The position numbers and the translations under genes were made by a program. Positions 27,396 to 37,108 of a stretch of 64,000 nucleotides of DNA are shown here, piece by piece. The stretch is taken from positions 1,559,338 through 1,623,337 of the forward strand of contig JAQEYU010000001.1 of NCBI GenBank assembly GCA_027692465.1, given 5' to 3'. The first letter of the stretch is position 1; each line of letters starts with the position of its first letter. This DNA comes from Enterococcaceae bacterium OF42-14pH9A. GTDB taxonomy: Bacteria; Bacillota; Bacilli; Lactobacillales; Enterococcaceae. The notes beneath the pieces were generated by a model. That model had not been told where the DNA came from. It saw only the letters and a program-made list of their open reading frames with translations, and ran no database searches.

Positions 27396-27613
27396 TTTGT
27401 TTCCTCCTCTTTACGATATTGATTGGTGCTGACTTTAAGTAACGCTCCTGCTAACGTCGTGAGTGCCGTGAGAGTACCGACAATCTTTGTCAGTAAATCC
27501 GGATCTACTCCCCACAGTGTGCCAATAGCTGCTACTGCCACACCGACAGCTGGTGCGTAGATCGTCACACAATCTTTTGCGACATCGTACTGTTCGTTGG
27601 ATAATTTTGGCAT
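27392..27613 (-). CDS. Holin
   Basis: A 73-residue protein with two hydrophobic segments (about 20-36 and 40-60) separated by a short polar turn, and a charged C-terminus. Size, topology and position immediately upstream of the endolysin identify it as the phage holin. Its start overlaps the stop of the XhlA-like gene. Confidence 0.88.
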   Translation of the reverse strand: MPKLSNEQYDVAKDCVTIYAPAVGVAVAAIGTLWGVDPDLLTKIVGTLTALTTLAGALLKVSTNQYRKEEETK

Positions 27614-27912
27614 TATTCTTTTCCTCCTTTGTTATTAAAAAGTGTCTTGATTTGCTGATCATGTTCCACTAATTTTTCGCTATGCCGATCCATCCGCTCA
27701 TCGTGCTTTACAAGCTCGTTATGGATTGCCAAGCGATCTGATTTGGACGACTCCAGATCACGATTGATTAAATCCAAACTATGACTCATTTTTGTCAGAT
27801 TCTCAGTGATTTTCGTAAAGCTCGACATCACCGGCCGGATGACCAACAAAACAAGGGCTGCAATGGTTGTAATCCATCCAGCCCAAGTTGCCAATTCTCC
27901 TACATTTACCAT
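27613..27912 (-). CDS. XhlA/holin-like membrane protein
   Basis: A 99-residue protein with one N-terminal membrane helix (about 12-30) followed by a long charged coiled-coil tail (LTKMSHSLDLINRDLESS onwards, heptad pattern). This matches haemolysin XhlA-like proteins that accompany holins. The start at 27912 has GAAGGA 8 nt upstream; a 14-residue longer frame is possible but less well served. Confidence 0.75.
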   Translation of the reverse strand: MVNVGELATWAGWITTIAALVLLVIRPVMSSFTKITENLTKMSHSLDLINRDLESSKSDRLAIHNELVKHDERMDRHSEKLVEHDQQIKTLFNNKGGKE

Positions 27913-27976
27913 TTGCAACATTCCTTCTTTCCCAAAATAAAAACAACCATCCAAAAGATAGTTGTCTATTAAGTAA

Positions 27977-28702
27977 TTAAAGTGGATACAACGTATCCGT
28001 CTCCACCATCGGTACCTTCTTGGTATATAGTCTTTCTAAGTCCTCTTCAGTATCCACATTATAAACTTGATAATAGATACTCGTATTTCGTAGTGTGGTC
28101 AAAACCGCATCTGTAGCTATGCTAACCGGAATTGAAAGCATTGCTTTTTGATAGGACCTAGCTGTTGATATAGCAGTGTTTATTGTTGTAGCATCGGTGT
28201 GAAGCCACGACAATGTAGCGTCGGGATATGCCGTATTAAAAGCCTTCCTTTGTGTAACATTTGAAATGACAAAATACGTTTTTTCATAGACACCATATTT
28301 TTTCAACATATCGACAACTTTTTTCGTGAATACCACATTGGACCAATCTACTTTTGATCCGTCAATATTGATTACAATATCCCCCGTTGCAAGAGCTTTT
28401 ATCGATTCATCGAGTGTAGGTACTCTTAATATTTCCCCTTGATAATCTGGATAATCAGCAACGTCAATTTCCAGAGCCTTTATTTGCGAGGACGTCAAAG
28501 ACGAAAGGTTTCCAGTCCCATTCGTAGTCCTGTCAACCGTATCATCATGCATTATGAATATCTCTCCATCTGAACTGACCCTGGGATCTATTTCAACAGC
28601 ACCATAGCCTAAACGAATTGCCTGTTCGTATGCCTCGATAGTATTTTCGGGAGCGGTGTTCTGGGCACCACGATGGGCTGATAGCCGCATGTTCTCAACC
28701 AT
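27977..28702 (-). CDS. Glycerophosphodiester phosphodiesterase in the baseplate region
   Basis: A 241-residue GDPD (GlpQ-like) TIM-barrel protein. The catalytic framework is intact: SAHRGAQNTAPENT with the first His and the Glu/Asn pair, then AVEIDPRVSSDGEIFIMHDD with metal ligands and second His. It starts on the stop of the baseplate protein gene (TGATG) and precedes the holins. No signal peptide. GDPD domains in phage tails are thought to cleave glycerol-phosphate polymers such as teichoic acid, so this may help the virion reach the membrane; that role is inferred from position. Confidence 0.85.
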   Translation of the reverse strand: MVENMRLSAHRGAQNTAPENTIEAYEQAIRLGYGAVEIDPRVSSDGEIFIMHDDTVDRTTNGTGNLSSLTSSQIKALEIDVADYPDYQGEILRVPTLDESIKALATGDIVINIDGSKVDWSNVVFTKKVVDMLKKYGVYEKTYFVISNVTQRKAFNTAYPDATLSWLHTDATTINTAISTARSYQKAMLSIPVSIATDAVLTTLRNTSIYYQVYNVDTEEDLERLYTKKVPMVETDTLYPL

Positions 28703-30486
28703 CAGCCAAGAGGGAAAGGGTCATCTGTGTACCACCGGCCATAAAAATATACATTCCCTGTTGCAGAACTCGCTATTTTTAGCAAATTAGTTCCAATTCG
28801 CTCTACAAATCCTGCAGCATCATAGGTTGATAAGGCTGAAAACTTCGCGGTAGATAATGGCACATTCCAAGATGTGTCATCGAAATCGGCACTCAACCTA
28901 AAGCCGACTGGCAAATTCTGAATTGTACTAAACGAGTCTCCAGCCACTTTAAAGTTAAAGCGTCCAAAAAAATCTACTTGGCTGCCAGTTCTGCGGTATC
29001 TCCAGCTGGCCTCTGTAAACTTATCGACCGAAGTTGAGTCTAAATCACTCAGCCCAAATCTAGCTACTGATATTTTCTGACGATCCTCATAGAAAGTCTG
29101 TAGATTTTTGGGAGTAATTAGTTTGTTAGTCGCCGTACCAGTAATAGCCTCTGCATCCGTGGCAGTCGGTAAAACACTTGCTTTAGTGGCATATTTCGCA
29201 TCTGACTCGGCTTTTGTGTAACCGACCTTTAGAGAGCTGAGAAAATCTGACTCTGTTCCAGTATTCCCGTCATTTAGCCAAACTTGATAGGCGCTGTCAC
29301 CTTTTTGGTAGGCAACAGCGGTGTAGTCACGGTAGCTAAAGACCTGTGTTGCAGAGACTGTAGGCGCAGCGTATGCTGACAATTTTAGCCATGCAGCACC
29401 TTCTGGCACCTCGATCACGACCTCGAAATCATACCACTTATTTGCCTCGTCAAATGTGACGCCACTAGATGAGACTACGTTGACTGCGGCAGGTTTGGAC
29501 GCAGCGACGGTCCCGTTGGCTCGGAGATAGACAGTGGTCTCATTGGTGCCATCTAGTTGACTTGCGGCAGCACTGTTAGTAATATCTGGCACGTCCGCTG
29601 CAAAGAAGCGGCTGACTGCAAAGATTGCTATGCTATTGGTGACTACCTCATTGGACCGTACTTGTCCACGCCATTTGACGTAGGTTCCGGGCACAACCGC
29701 TATACCAGTAGACCAGAATTGTGTAGTTGATGTTCGTGGTAGCATGCTTGCAATCCTGTTAGCTGGCTTATCCGTCTCGGGATCGATTACTTGGAAATAA
29801 GCCGGTTTTGTCCAACCTGCCAGTGCTAAGTTTTCGTCTGATGTGAGATCCAGCGACCAGCGATCAAAACGGTTGTTAAACACCAGCTGACCGCTGGCAT
29901 TGATACCCGACGGCCCAATCGGTCCAATATCGCCTTGGGGTCCTCGATACTTCTCTACGTTAGCTAAAATGTCTGCTAACTTTTTATCAAGCTCCGCAGC
30001 TCTTTTATCAAGATCTTCGTAGGTTCCATCCATTTTTTCGACAGCAGCTTTAAACGCAAGATTTAATTCAACAACTAATCGGTTATACTCAGTGATGATA
30101 GCTTCGGCATCATCAGCCTCAATATCCGAGTTACCAAAAACAATCACTTGAAAATCAGCAGTGGTTAATCGAATCTCATCTTTCATGAATGAAAAATAAG
30201 CCAACTCATATGCTCCAGTTCCTGAAAAGGCCGCGGCCGGGAAAGTATAATTGAATTCACCTTTTTCAGCACTGATCACCGTGACACCGTCACTATCAAA
30301 AACCTTAGTTTTAAATTTTGAAGTGATTCCTTCGAACGTAATCACATATCCTTCGAGGTTTAGCGGTTTTCCGTCATCGTAGATTTTGACTTTTCGAGTT
30401 AAGCCATTAGCATCTCCAACTCGACCATAAGTAATCGGATTTCCCTTCGGCTTTTTTGAAATGTCAAAACTTAAAACATCACTCAT
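28702..30486 (-). CDS. Baseplate upper protein-like, receptor-binding protein
   Basis: A 594-residue structural protein. The first 150 residues resemble the BppU N-terminal domain. A predicted helical stretch (about 130-175) is followed by a short collagen-like GPQGDIGPIGPSG. The rest is beta-rich and includes carbohydrate-binding-like and C-terminal head domains, with a collagen-repeat-adjacent YQVWLNDGNTGTESDFL motif common in phage fibres. The start at 30486 has AGGAGG upstream and overlaps the stop of the tail-tip gene. Confidence 0.8.
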   Translation of the reverse strand: MSDVLSFDISKKPKGNPITYGRVGDANGLTRKVKIYDDGKPLNLEGYVITFEGITSKFKTKVFDSDGVTVISAEKGEFNYTFPAAAFSGTGAYELAYFSFMKDEIRLTTADFQVIVFGNSDIEADDAEAIITEYNRLVVELNLAFKAAVEKMDGTYEDLDKRAAELDKKLADILANVEKYRGPQGDIGPIGPSGINASGQLVFNNRFDRWSLDLTSDENLALAGWTKPAYFQVIDPETDKPANRIASMLPRTSTTQFWSTGIAVVPGTYVKWRGQVRSNEVVTNSIAIFAVSRFFAADVPDITNSAAASQLDGTNETTVYLRANGTVAASKPAAVNVVSSSGVTFDEANKWYDFEVVIEVPEGAAWLKLSAYAAPTVSATQVFSYRDYTAVAYQKGDSAYQVWLNDGNTGTESDFLSSLKVGYTKAESDAKYATKASVLPTATDAEAITGTATNKLITPKNLQTFYEDRQKISVARFGLSDLDSTSVDKFTEASWRYRRTGSQVDFFGRFNFKVAGDSFSTIQNLPVGFRLSADFDDTSWNVPLSTAKFSALSTYDAAGFVERIGTNLLKIASSATGNVYFYGRWYTDDPFPLG

Positions 30487-32728
30487 GATTTTCCTCCTCT
30501 CTTGGATTCTCAATTATTACTTCTGGTGATTTTTCAGAATTACTTTCAGGCGTCTCCAAATAAAAATTTTCGTAGTCTTTTCTGTAAGCGACTAGTTGCC
30601 AGCTAACTTCAATGTTTGGCTTATCAGACTTAATTAGAAAGCGATCCTGCTCAAGAAAACATGCATACGCAGTGGAATTGTCATATGGCGAAACAAAGAC
30701 GTGGTAATTTTTAGAATCTGTGTTAATCGTTTCTAAAAACATTGCCTCAATTTCAACTTCTACATAACCATCTTGATTAGTAATAGCTTTTCCATATGTG
30801 GCAAATAAATATTCTGGTGTTTCAAACGCATAGAGTAATCGCTCACCAAAGTGATCAGTTTGGATTGCTGAACTTTTTGTCCCGGTTACTTTGAAATTAC
30901 CACCGACAGTGACAAGTCCATCCTTCATCATCACATAGCAGTTCTTGCTGTTATTTGTTTGTGATATTAGGAGATCACTCTTCGCTAAACCAGATATTGA
31001 TATTACATTGTTAGTATCGTGCGTGCTGGATATTAAAAAACTCGCACTATCTGCTTTATTGACAGCTGCGAACCCCTTTTTTGTATATGACACATAGCTA
31101 TCCGATAGCAGCTGATCGCCATGAGTAATCGTGAAGCCCTGATTGTCACGAGTTAATTCAAACCGGATATTCGATACAATCTCTCCAGCGTTGTTGAAAT
31201 TTCTTACGAGCTGTCGAAAAAATTCTACCTGGTCACTATTTCGAAGCCATCTAATAACGCCGTTATCTTGTTTCAAAGTAAAATCGGTGCCTTTAGACGA
31301 CACGGTTCCGCCTTCGATTGTCGCGCCTGATATATTTACACCGATGATATTAATCGCCTTCAATACCCCAGTAGTGATTCTATCGGCCACAATGGCCCCG
31401 TTGTTAGTCATAGCAAGCTCATAGGTTCCGTTATACCCAGTGCGACTAAAAGCCAACCCACCTTGGTTAAAACGCCAAATATGCTGTGCTGTGTTAACGT
31501 CAGTAGTATCCATGATTAGTATTTCTTGGGGATCTGCAAGGGAGGGATAAATTACCACATGTCCTTCACCCGGATTTTTGATAATGTCTGATGCTTCCTG
31601 CTGGGCATCTTCCAATAAGCCTAATTTGTCATCAAAGTCCTGATTGTTTTCATCGATTTGATCAACGATCTGATTGATAAAATTAGCTTTGACTGATCCG
31701 ACTTCTAACTTGGTATATTGCTCAGTTAGACTGTCATATTCGTAGCCGACAACCCTTGCATGCAAATCGACATCTAAATCTGGATGATAAACATCTACAC
31801 CATCACCTAAACCGACACTTTCCATATTCACAAAGTCTCGATAGTCTGGTTGCTTATTCAGTAAAATAAAGTCGATCTTTGCAGAGACTTTCGGAGTATT
31901 AGACTCTTTGTTAGCTTGTAGATATGTTTCAGCTAACGTTTGCAACTCAGCGCTGTTAGTAGGTTTTTCCTCTGAAAAGTCAACGGGATTGATGACTCCT
32001 CCAGGATATTGCTTTTCGAAAAAAAGAATTTTTTCGGTGATCTCAATAACATCCTCAGAATCGTCCAGTTTGGCAAACGGGTATATCCCATTTACCACGC
32101 CCTGAGTATCAACTTCGATATCTAATCCTGTTAAATTTTTGGTATAAAGTATCTTAATCTTATGATCCTCACCAAGTCTCGTATGCAGGTGGATATCGTG
32201 ATTGTCTTTTTCGTACTCTCCCTTGTATCGCTGAAGAAATGAACCTTCAACGCCACCAAGGGCTTGCAGCACGCTTACCCGTTCCAAATTAATTGCCGAG
32301 GTATTTTCTTTGTCACTGTAAAATTTGAAACGAGATGGAATTGGTGGCAGCGATTGACTACGCATGGCTTCGAAAGCGTTCATCACAGAAAGTGAGTCTT
32401 CATTCATTTTTGGAACAAAACAACTTCTCAAATCATTTGAAATCGGCTCCGCTGAAAAAGTAACTGAACCACTCGCCATAGATTTCTTGACGTTATACAA
32501 TCTCAAAACCTGCGGCTTTTGTGTATCGTTAATCTTGAGTTTGATAATATTTCCATTGATGATATTGTCAACATTTGGCTTTCCAACGGGAATAGAGCCT
32601 TGCAACGAGATTTCACCATTTAGAGAGCTGGTCGTCAGCAAAAAGGTACAATCAGGTAATGCCCCCAATCCGTTTTTAGTGTAGTCATTTGTTGAATCGT
32701 CTGAGCTATATAAAAATGGTAATGCCAA
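30479..32728 (-). CDS. Tail-associated tip protein (prophage endopeptidase-tail family)
   Basis: A 749-residue protein that fits the Tal / tail endopeptidase family: a gp27-like N-terminal hub part (about 1-380), then a long segment with beta repeats and a C-terminal part rich in D/N. It lies between Dit and the baseplate protein, the invariant place of Tal in siphophages of Gram-positives. No clear peptidase active site is visible by eye. Confidence 0.8.
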   Translation of the reverse strand: MALPFLYSSDDSTNDYTKNGLGALPDCTFLLTTSSLNGEISLQGSIPVGKPNVDNIINGNIIKLKINDTQKPQVLRLYNVKKSMASGSVTFSAEPISNDLRSCFVPKMNEDSLSVMNAFEAMRSQSLPPIPSRFKFYSDKENTSAINLERVSVLQALGGVEGSFLQRYKGEYEKDNHDIHLHTRLGEDHKIKILYTKNLTGLDIEVDTQGVVNGIYPFAKLDDSEDVIEITEKILFFEKQYPGGVINPVDFSEEKPTNSAELQTLAETYLQANKESNTPKVSAKIDFILLNKQPDYRDFVNMESVGLGDGVDVYHPDLDVDLHARVVGYEYDSLTEQYTKLEVGSVKANFINQIVDQIDENNQDFDDKLGLLEDAQQEASDIIKNPGEGHVVIYPSLADPQEILIMDTTDVNTAQHIWRFNQGGLAFSRTGYNGTYELAMTNNGAIVADRITTGVLKAINIIGVNISGATIEGGTVSSKGTDFTLKQDNGVIRWLRNSDQVEFFRQLVRNFNNAGEIVSNIRFELTRDNQGFTITHGDQLLSDSYVSYTKKGFAAVNKADSASFLISSTHDTNNVISISGLAKSDLLISQTNNSKNCYVMMKDGLVTVGGNFKVTGTKSSAIQTDHFGERLLYAFETPEYLFATYGKAITNQDGYVEVEIEAMFLETINTDSKNYHVFVSPYDNSTAYACFLEQDRFLIKSDKPNIEVSWQLVAYRKDYENFYLETPESNSEKSPEVIIENPREEENHE

Positions 32729-32741
32729 AGTCGCTCACCTC

Positions 32742-33488
32742 CTAAACTAGCGCATTGCGCCAAATTTCAATTTTTTTAATGCCAGTTCCGACGACAATCA
32801 ACGTATTGTCACCCGGTACTAACTCGGGATAAGCATTTGAAGATTGTTTTGCAGATTGGTTCATGTGCACGCCATTCACATCGGTTTTGTACGTTAATTT
32901 TCGCTCACTATCAATCGTGATTGATTCATCGATATCCGTGAATCCAAACGGCTCGCCGGAGTTCAGATATACTGTGCAATCTCCAGTTCCGTACAAAATA
33001 ATTTTTGGCTCCGAATTAACGATACTGAGATTGTCGAAATCAACTTCCAAATTTTCGGCGTCTTTCGTGTATTCCAATGGATTATTTTCGATGATTTTTG
33101 CGAAAGGTGCCAAAGTAAACGTTACATCAAAATAGCCGAATTCGATGATGTCATTTTCAGCATCACCGATTTCGACTTTTTTAATAGTGTAGAAAATATC
33201 CGGTTCATCCGAGAGTTCCAGCCGCTCAGCTTGATAGAGCCAATGCCGGATTTTACGCATTTGAAACTTAAATGTCCCAACTTCTGGCTCTTCCATGTAG
33301 TTAAAAGTCAACGTGTAGTCCACATCTTCATAGCCAGTCTTTTCATAATACGATCCGCTGTGGCCATGGACTTCAAACTCCTGAAATTTGACATTTGGCG
33401 ATGGCACTTTTGGTCTACCGACAATGCAAAGGCGATAAGACTTGCAAGATATATTGTCGATAATTGCTTCAATAATATCGTTATACAT
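32742..33488 (-). CDS. Distal tail protein Dit
   Basis: A 248-residue protein following the tape measure gene. The N-terminal half has the ring-forming Dit/Sipho_tail character (KFQEFEVHGHSGSYYEKTGY, YTLTFNYMEE) and the C-terminal half a galectin-like beta sandwich. It forms the hub linking tail tube and tip. Confidence 0.85.
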   Translation of the reverse strand: MYNDIIEAIIDNISCKSYRLCIVGRPKVPSPNVKFQEFEVHGHSGSYYEKTGYEDVDYTLTFNYMEEPEVGTFKFQMRKIRHWLYQAERLELSDEPDIFYTIKKVEIGDAENDIIEFGYFDVTFTLAPFAKIIENNPLEYTKDAENLEVDFDNLSIVNSEPKIILYGTGDCTVYLNSGEPFGFTDIDESITIDSERKLTYKTDVNGVHMNQSAKQSSNAYPELVPGDNTLIVVGTGIKKIEIWRNALV

Positions 33489-33501
33489 GACTTACCCCCT
33501 T

Positions 33502-36423
33502 CTAATTAAATGCTGCATTCTGACTGTTAAATCTGTCAGTGATCCGATCCATCAAATCATCAACCATTCGCCGTGCTGTTTGTTCGCTATCAATGTTTCC
33601 GTTTACCTCAAGATGGAATTGATTATTGATAATCTGACTGCCTCCATCGGTTGATTTAGCGGGCATGTTCTCACTAATCATACGACCGATAGTTCCCAGC
33701 ACACCGTCATTGAGTGGTAAGACGGCTTCTTTACCAGCTTCCCCGACACCGATGACATTTGGCCCGTTGAATAAGCCACCCTTGGCGTACCAATCAATAC
33801 CAATAGACGGGATTTGCCCCTTTAGAGGATTGAAAGAGCCACTAATTGAAAAGTGTGGCAAAGGGATATTTGGAATGCTGATATCTGGGAATTTCAGTTT
33901 GAAATTGAACAGCCCCTTAATCTTCTCGATTATCCCGCTCACAACGTTTTTAGCTGCTTCGATGGGTGTCGTAATCGCAGACTTGATTCCATTCCAGACA
34001 TTTGAAGTTGTATTTTTGATGCCCTCCCAAATATTCGAAACTGTTGATTTAATCCCGTTAACTGCGCCTGATACAATATCTTTTGCGCCATTGATTGCAC
34101 CACCAATCACGGACTTAATCCCATTCCAGATATTCGATGCGGTATTTTTCATACCGGTCCACAAACCGCTCACAAAATTGGTTAGTCCGGACCACAAGTT
34201 TTTTGCAGTATCCACGGTCCCTTTTATCAAATTTGACACGGTCGTTTTGATCCAGTTCCAGGCATCAGACGCGCCTTTTTTGATTGCATCCCAGTTCTGA
34301 GCAATGGCGTTCACTAGACCAGCAATTGGATTGATGATGAAAAGGACAATTTGACCAACAGTAGTTTGGAAAAATGCCTTCAGCCCATTCCAAATATTTT
34401 CGGCTGTCTGAACAATACCGGTCCAAAGACCAGAAATCCAGCCAGTGAAAGCGGACCATTTTTCTGAGATCCAGTCAGTAATTGCGCCCCAGTTTTGGAA
34501 TATTAAAATAGCCGCTGCAATAGCTGCAACGACTGCAGCGATGATTGGGAGGAATGGCAAAACAGCTGATATCATACCGCCAATGGCCGGAATTATGGTT
34601 CCTGTGATAAATGTTCCAATACCCGCTAATGCCCCGCCTTCTGCAAATAACGCCGTTATTGCTCCAAAAGCTTTTCCAACAATTGGACCAATCGTTGCGA
34701 TAGCACTAATCGCTGGGGACAGAACAGTTAAAGCGGCAATCAAAGCACCGATAACACCAATGACTGTTTTCACCGGTCCAGGTAAATTGCTCCAAAATGA
34801 TGAAAATTCTTGGAGAACCCCAATACTACCTTTAAGGATATTAATGAAATCAGGTAGAAAATCCTTTCCAAGCTCAGCATAAAAATCTTGCAACGCTTGT
34901 TTCATATTCCCCATTTGGTTTTCATATCCATCCATTTCACGCGAAGCCTGCCCCAGTGCTCCGGATTGCTTTTGCATATTAGAAACATAGTCTAGCCGTA
35001 CAGCCTGTTTTGTAGCTTCATCCAAATCTGCCCACTTTTGTGTTTGAGGACCTAGTTCAGCATCAACAGCAGCTTGTGCATCCTTCAATTTTAGTGCGGC
35101 ATCTCGTGCTTGTAACGAGTTTTCTCCATGTTTAGATATTGCATCGCTTTGGGCTTTTTGGGCCTTTTCCAGTGCAATCATGGCTTTTTCTGAGGCTTCT
35201 TTCGCACCATCAGTCGCCGGTATAAGGTCATTTTTTACAGCGTAAGCCGCCATTTGAGTGTCATTTGCGAATAGCCCGATTGATTCGCCGCCTTCATAGT
35301 TGCCCTTAATAAATGATGTAAGACTTGAACTTGCGTCCTCCATCGACTTATCATAAAATGCTGCGGCATCTGCTGCAGAACTGGTGGCAGTCTCTGCTAA
35401 CCCCATTGCTTCTTGTGTGTCGTATCCTAGACCTTTAAACATTGACGTTAGTTGGGCATACAACGGCTTAATTCTATTTGGTAGCATTCCAAATTTTTCA
35501 CCCATGTTTTCAACAGATTCTTCTGCCGTAGCTTCTAAATCTCCAAATACCTGAGTAAATTGTGCTGACATCGCATTGGCTTCACCGGCAGCTTCAATCG
35601 CATTTTTACCAACATCAATCAGTTTGTCTCCAATTTGTGAAAGCTGCTCGGTCGCCTGCATGATATTGCTCATATCAAGCTTCTTGTTCATTCCCTCTAA
35701 GCCTTCACTGGTTTCGATATCTGCTGCAGCCTTCCCAAGTTCAGCAAATTCAGTTTCGGCATCGTTGAGTTTTGCCTTCATTTCTAGCGCTTCAGTAGAG
35801 GTTTCACCGAACTCTTTTTGAGCGGCTTCAAGCTTTTTTTCTAGAATTCCAATCTTCTTTTGTGCGATATCACTTTGATCGGCAACATAATCTTGGGCCT
35901 TAGCAAGCTTTTCCGATTCAGTGGCCGTCTGACCAGCAGTCGCTTGCCATTTTTTGTACTCAGATTCAACCAGCGATGCACTCGCTTGGAGTTGTTTTTG
36001 TTCGTCATCGAGCTTGCTCATGGTCGATGAATAATCGTTAACATCGCCCTTTGCACGAGATAAGGCATCGGAGGTCTGATCAATTTTATTGGCAAGATTT
36101 TGCTGGGCAGTCTGTTGATTAATTAACTCTTTTTCCAATCGCTGGACTTCGGTGGAGTTTTCTCCGTAATATTTTTTTGCATTCGCAAGACGATCAGCTG
36201 TTGTCTGAACCTTTTGGGATTGGAGATCATAGCTTTTTTCCAGCGATGACAGCTGGCTCGATAGTTTGTCAGCATCCGATCCGGTCAACTTGAGCTGCGC
36301 TTGAACTAGCTTTGATTCGGCATTGTTCTTTTGCATCTCGCTGCTGATGTCTTTCAGTGTGGATTTTAGGCCATCGTCTGTCGCTTTAAAAACTACCTCA
36401 GCCTCTGACTTTCCTTTAGCCAT
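33502..36423 (-). CDS. Tape measure protein
   Basis: 973 residues, the longest phage gene, which sets the tail length. The N-terminal third is a long coiled coil. The middle has three hydrophobic clusters (about 560-660). The C-terminal third contains tandem repeats built on IWNGIK...VSGAVNGIKSTVSNIW. Its ATG overlaps the stop of the frameshifted chaperone reading frame by one base, so translation is probably coupled. Confidence 0.93.
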   Translation of the reverse strand: MAKGKSEAEVVFKATDDGLKSTLKDISSEMQKNNAESKLVQAQLKLTGSDADKLSSQLSSLEKSYDLQSQKVQTTADRLANAKKYYGENSTEVQRLEKELINQQTAQQNLANKIDQTSDALSRAKGDVNDYSSTMSKLDDEQKQLQASASLVESEYKKWQATAGQTATESEKLAKAQDYVADQSDIAQKKIGILEKKLEAAQKEFGETSTEALEMKAKLNDAETEFAELGKAAADIETSEGLEGMNKKLDMSNIMQATEQLSQIGDKLIDVGKNAIEAAGEANAMSAQFTQVFGDLEATAEESVENMGEKFGMLPNRIKPLYAQLTSMFKGLGYDTQEAMGLAETATSSAADAAAFYDKSMEDASSSLTSFIKGNYEGGESIGLFANDTQMAAYAVKNDLIPATDGAKEASEKAMIALEKAQKAQSDAISKHGENSLQARDAALKLKDAQAAVDAELGPQTQKWADLDEATKQAVRLDYVSNMQKQSGALGQASREMDGYENQMGNMKQALQDFYAELGKDFLPDFINILKGSIGVLQEFSSFWSNLPGPVKTVIGVIGALIAALTVLSPAISAIATIGPIVGKAFGAITALFAEGGALAGIGTFITGTIIPAIGGMISAVLPFLPIIAAVVAAIAAAILIFQNWGAITDWISEKWSAFTGWISGLWTGIVQTAENIWNGLKAFFQTTVGQIVLFIINPIAGLVNAIAQNWDAIKKGASDAWNWIKTTVSNLIKGTVDTAKNLWSGLTNFVSGLWTGMKNTASNIWNGIKSVIGGAINGAKDIVSGAVNGIKSTVSNIWEGIKNTTSNVWNGIKSAITTPIEAAKNVVSGIIEKIKGLFNFKLKFPDISIPNIPLPHFSISGSFNPLKGQIPSIGIDWYAKGGLFNGPNVIGVGEAGKEAVLPLNDGVLGTIGRMISENMPAKSTDGGSQIINNQFHLEVNGNIDSEQTARRMVDDLMDRITDRFNSQNAAFN

Positions 36424-36617
36424 TACTTCTTACCTCCTTCCTCATAAAGCTTCTGACGCGCTCGATTTTGCCAATTGGTGTATGACGATTTATTCGATGC
36501 AATCTGGGAGATATCATCAAGTGGTAACTCGCTCAAAACCAATTCTGAGGGCAAATCAAATACGTCTGTAAAAAGGCTATACACATCAACCCAAGTCTCG
36601 ATTTTGAGCTTGGGCAT
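36423..36617 (-). CDS. Tail assembly chaperone, T-part read by -1 frameshift
   Basis: A 64-codon open frame beginning ATGCCC. It lies directly between the gpG-like gene and the tape measure gene and would normally be translated as the extension of the upstream protein after a -1 slip at 36623-36629, giving a fusion of about 190 residues (lambda gpGT arrangement). Independent initiation at 36617 is poorly supported because no ribosome site precedes it. Confidence 0.8.
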   Translation of the reverse strand: MPKLKIETWVDVYSLFTDVFDLPSELVLSELPLDDISQIASNKSSYTNWQNRARQKLYEEGGKK

Positions 36618-36619
36618 TT

Positions 36620-36991
36620 TTATTTTTTTTCGTTTTTAACCGTAATCATTTTTGCCTGTCGATCAAATGCCTTTTGATATTCTTCGCGAGCTTTTTTAAA
36701 CATCATCATGTTATAAAGTTGACTTGCAGCGGCCATGTCAAAGTCCCAACGGTCGATAAACTCGTAGTAATCCATATAGTCGTTCATGTTTGCTTGACGG
36801 TAAGCAATATAGGCCGCTTGAGCTGCTTGGTTAACAGTAATATCCATTGATTTGTCCCCAACGCTCAATTTGGCAAATTCGTTGGTATCAAAGTCACGAT
36901 TGATCATCATCAGTTTTTTTAAATTCAATTTTGGTTCGATACTGACAACTGTTCCATCGGTCAGTGTTAGTTGATTCATTTCGTCATTCAT
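36620..36991 (-). CDS. Tail assembly chaperone (gpG-like)
   Basis: A 123-residue acidic/helical protein between major tail protein and tape measure, the standard place of the chaperone that coats the tape measure during tail assembly. Its last codons (GAA AAA AAA TAA) form a slippery run. Confidence 0.85.
   Translation of the reverse strand: MNDEMNQLTLTDGTVVSIEPKLNLKKLMMINRDFDTNEFAKLSVGDKSMDITVNQAAQAAYIAYRQANMNDYMDYYEFIDRWDFDMAAASQLYNMMMFKKAREEYQKAFDRQAKMITVKNEKK
36623..36629 (-). promoter_or_regulatory. Programmed -1 frameshift site (A-AAA-AAA)
   Basis: In the zero frame the gene reads GAA AAA AAA TAA. A -1 slip on A-AAA-AAA gives ATA AAA ATG CCC and joins the downstream frame exactly. Same design as the G/GT chaperones of lambda-like phages. 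Confidence 0.8.
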
Positions 36992-37010
36992 CAGTTTTCC
37001 TCCAAGAAAA

Positions 37011-37036
37011 AGCCCACCAAAAAGGCGGGCTAGTTG
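37011..37036 (-). terminator. Terminator after the major tail protein (minus strand)
   Basis: On the minus strand AGCCCGCC-TTTTT-GGTGGGCT, then TTTTTC. It would trim expression of the chaperone and downstream genes relative to capsid and tail tube. Confidence 0.6.
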
Positions 37037-37039
37037 ATT

Positions 37040-37108
37040 TTATGAAAATTCAATTGATGCCCCGTCAGCTGTAGGAGCAACATTACCTACTACAGGTGGG
37101 GCTATGGT
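37040..37108 (-). other. -1 frame C-terminal extension of the major tail protein
   Basis: After GCG TCA AAA the -1 frame reads TIAPPVVGNVAPTADGAS and three more residues (IEFS end) for 22 codons to TAA (37040-37042). A 5-nt spacer separates AAA from a stem-loop with arms GCCCC/GGGGC (37102-37098 with 37063-37059) and CTGTAG/CTACAG (37095-37090 with 37074-37069). The zero frame ends at TAG 37104-37102. Confidence 0.75.
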
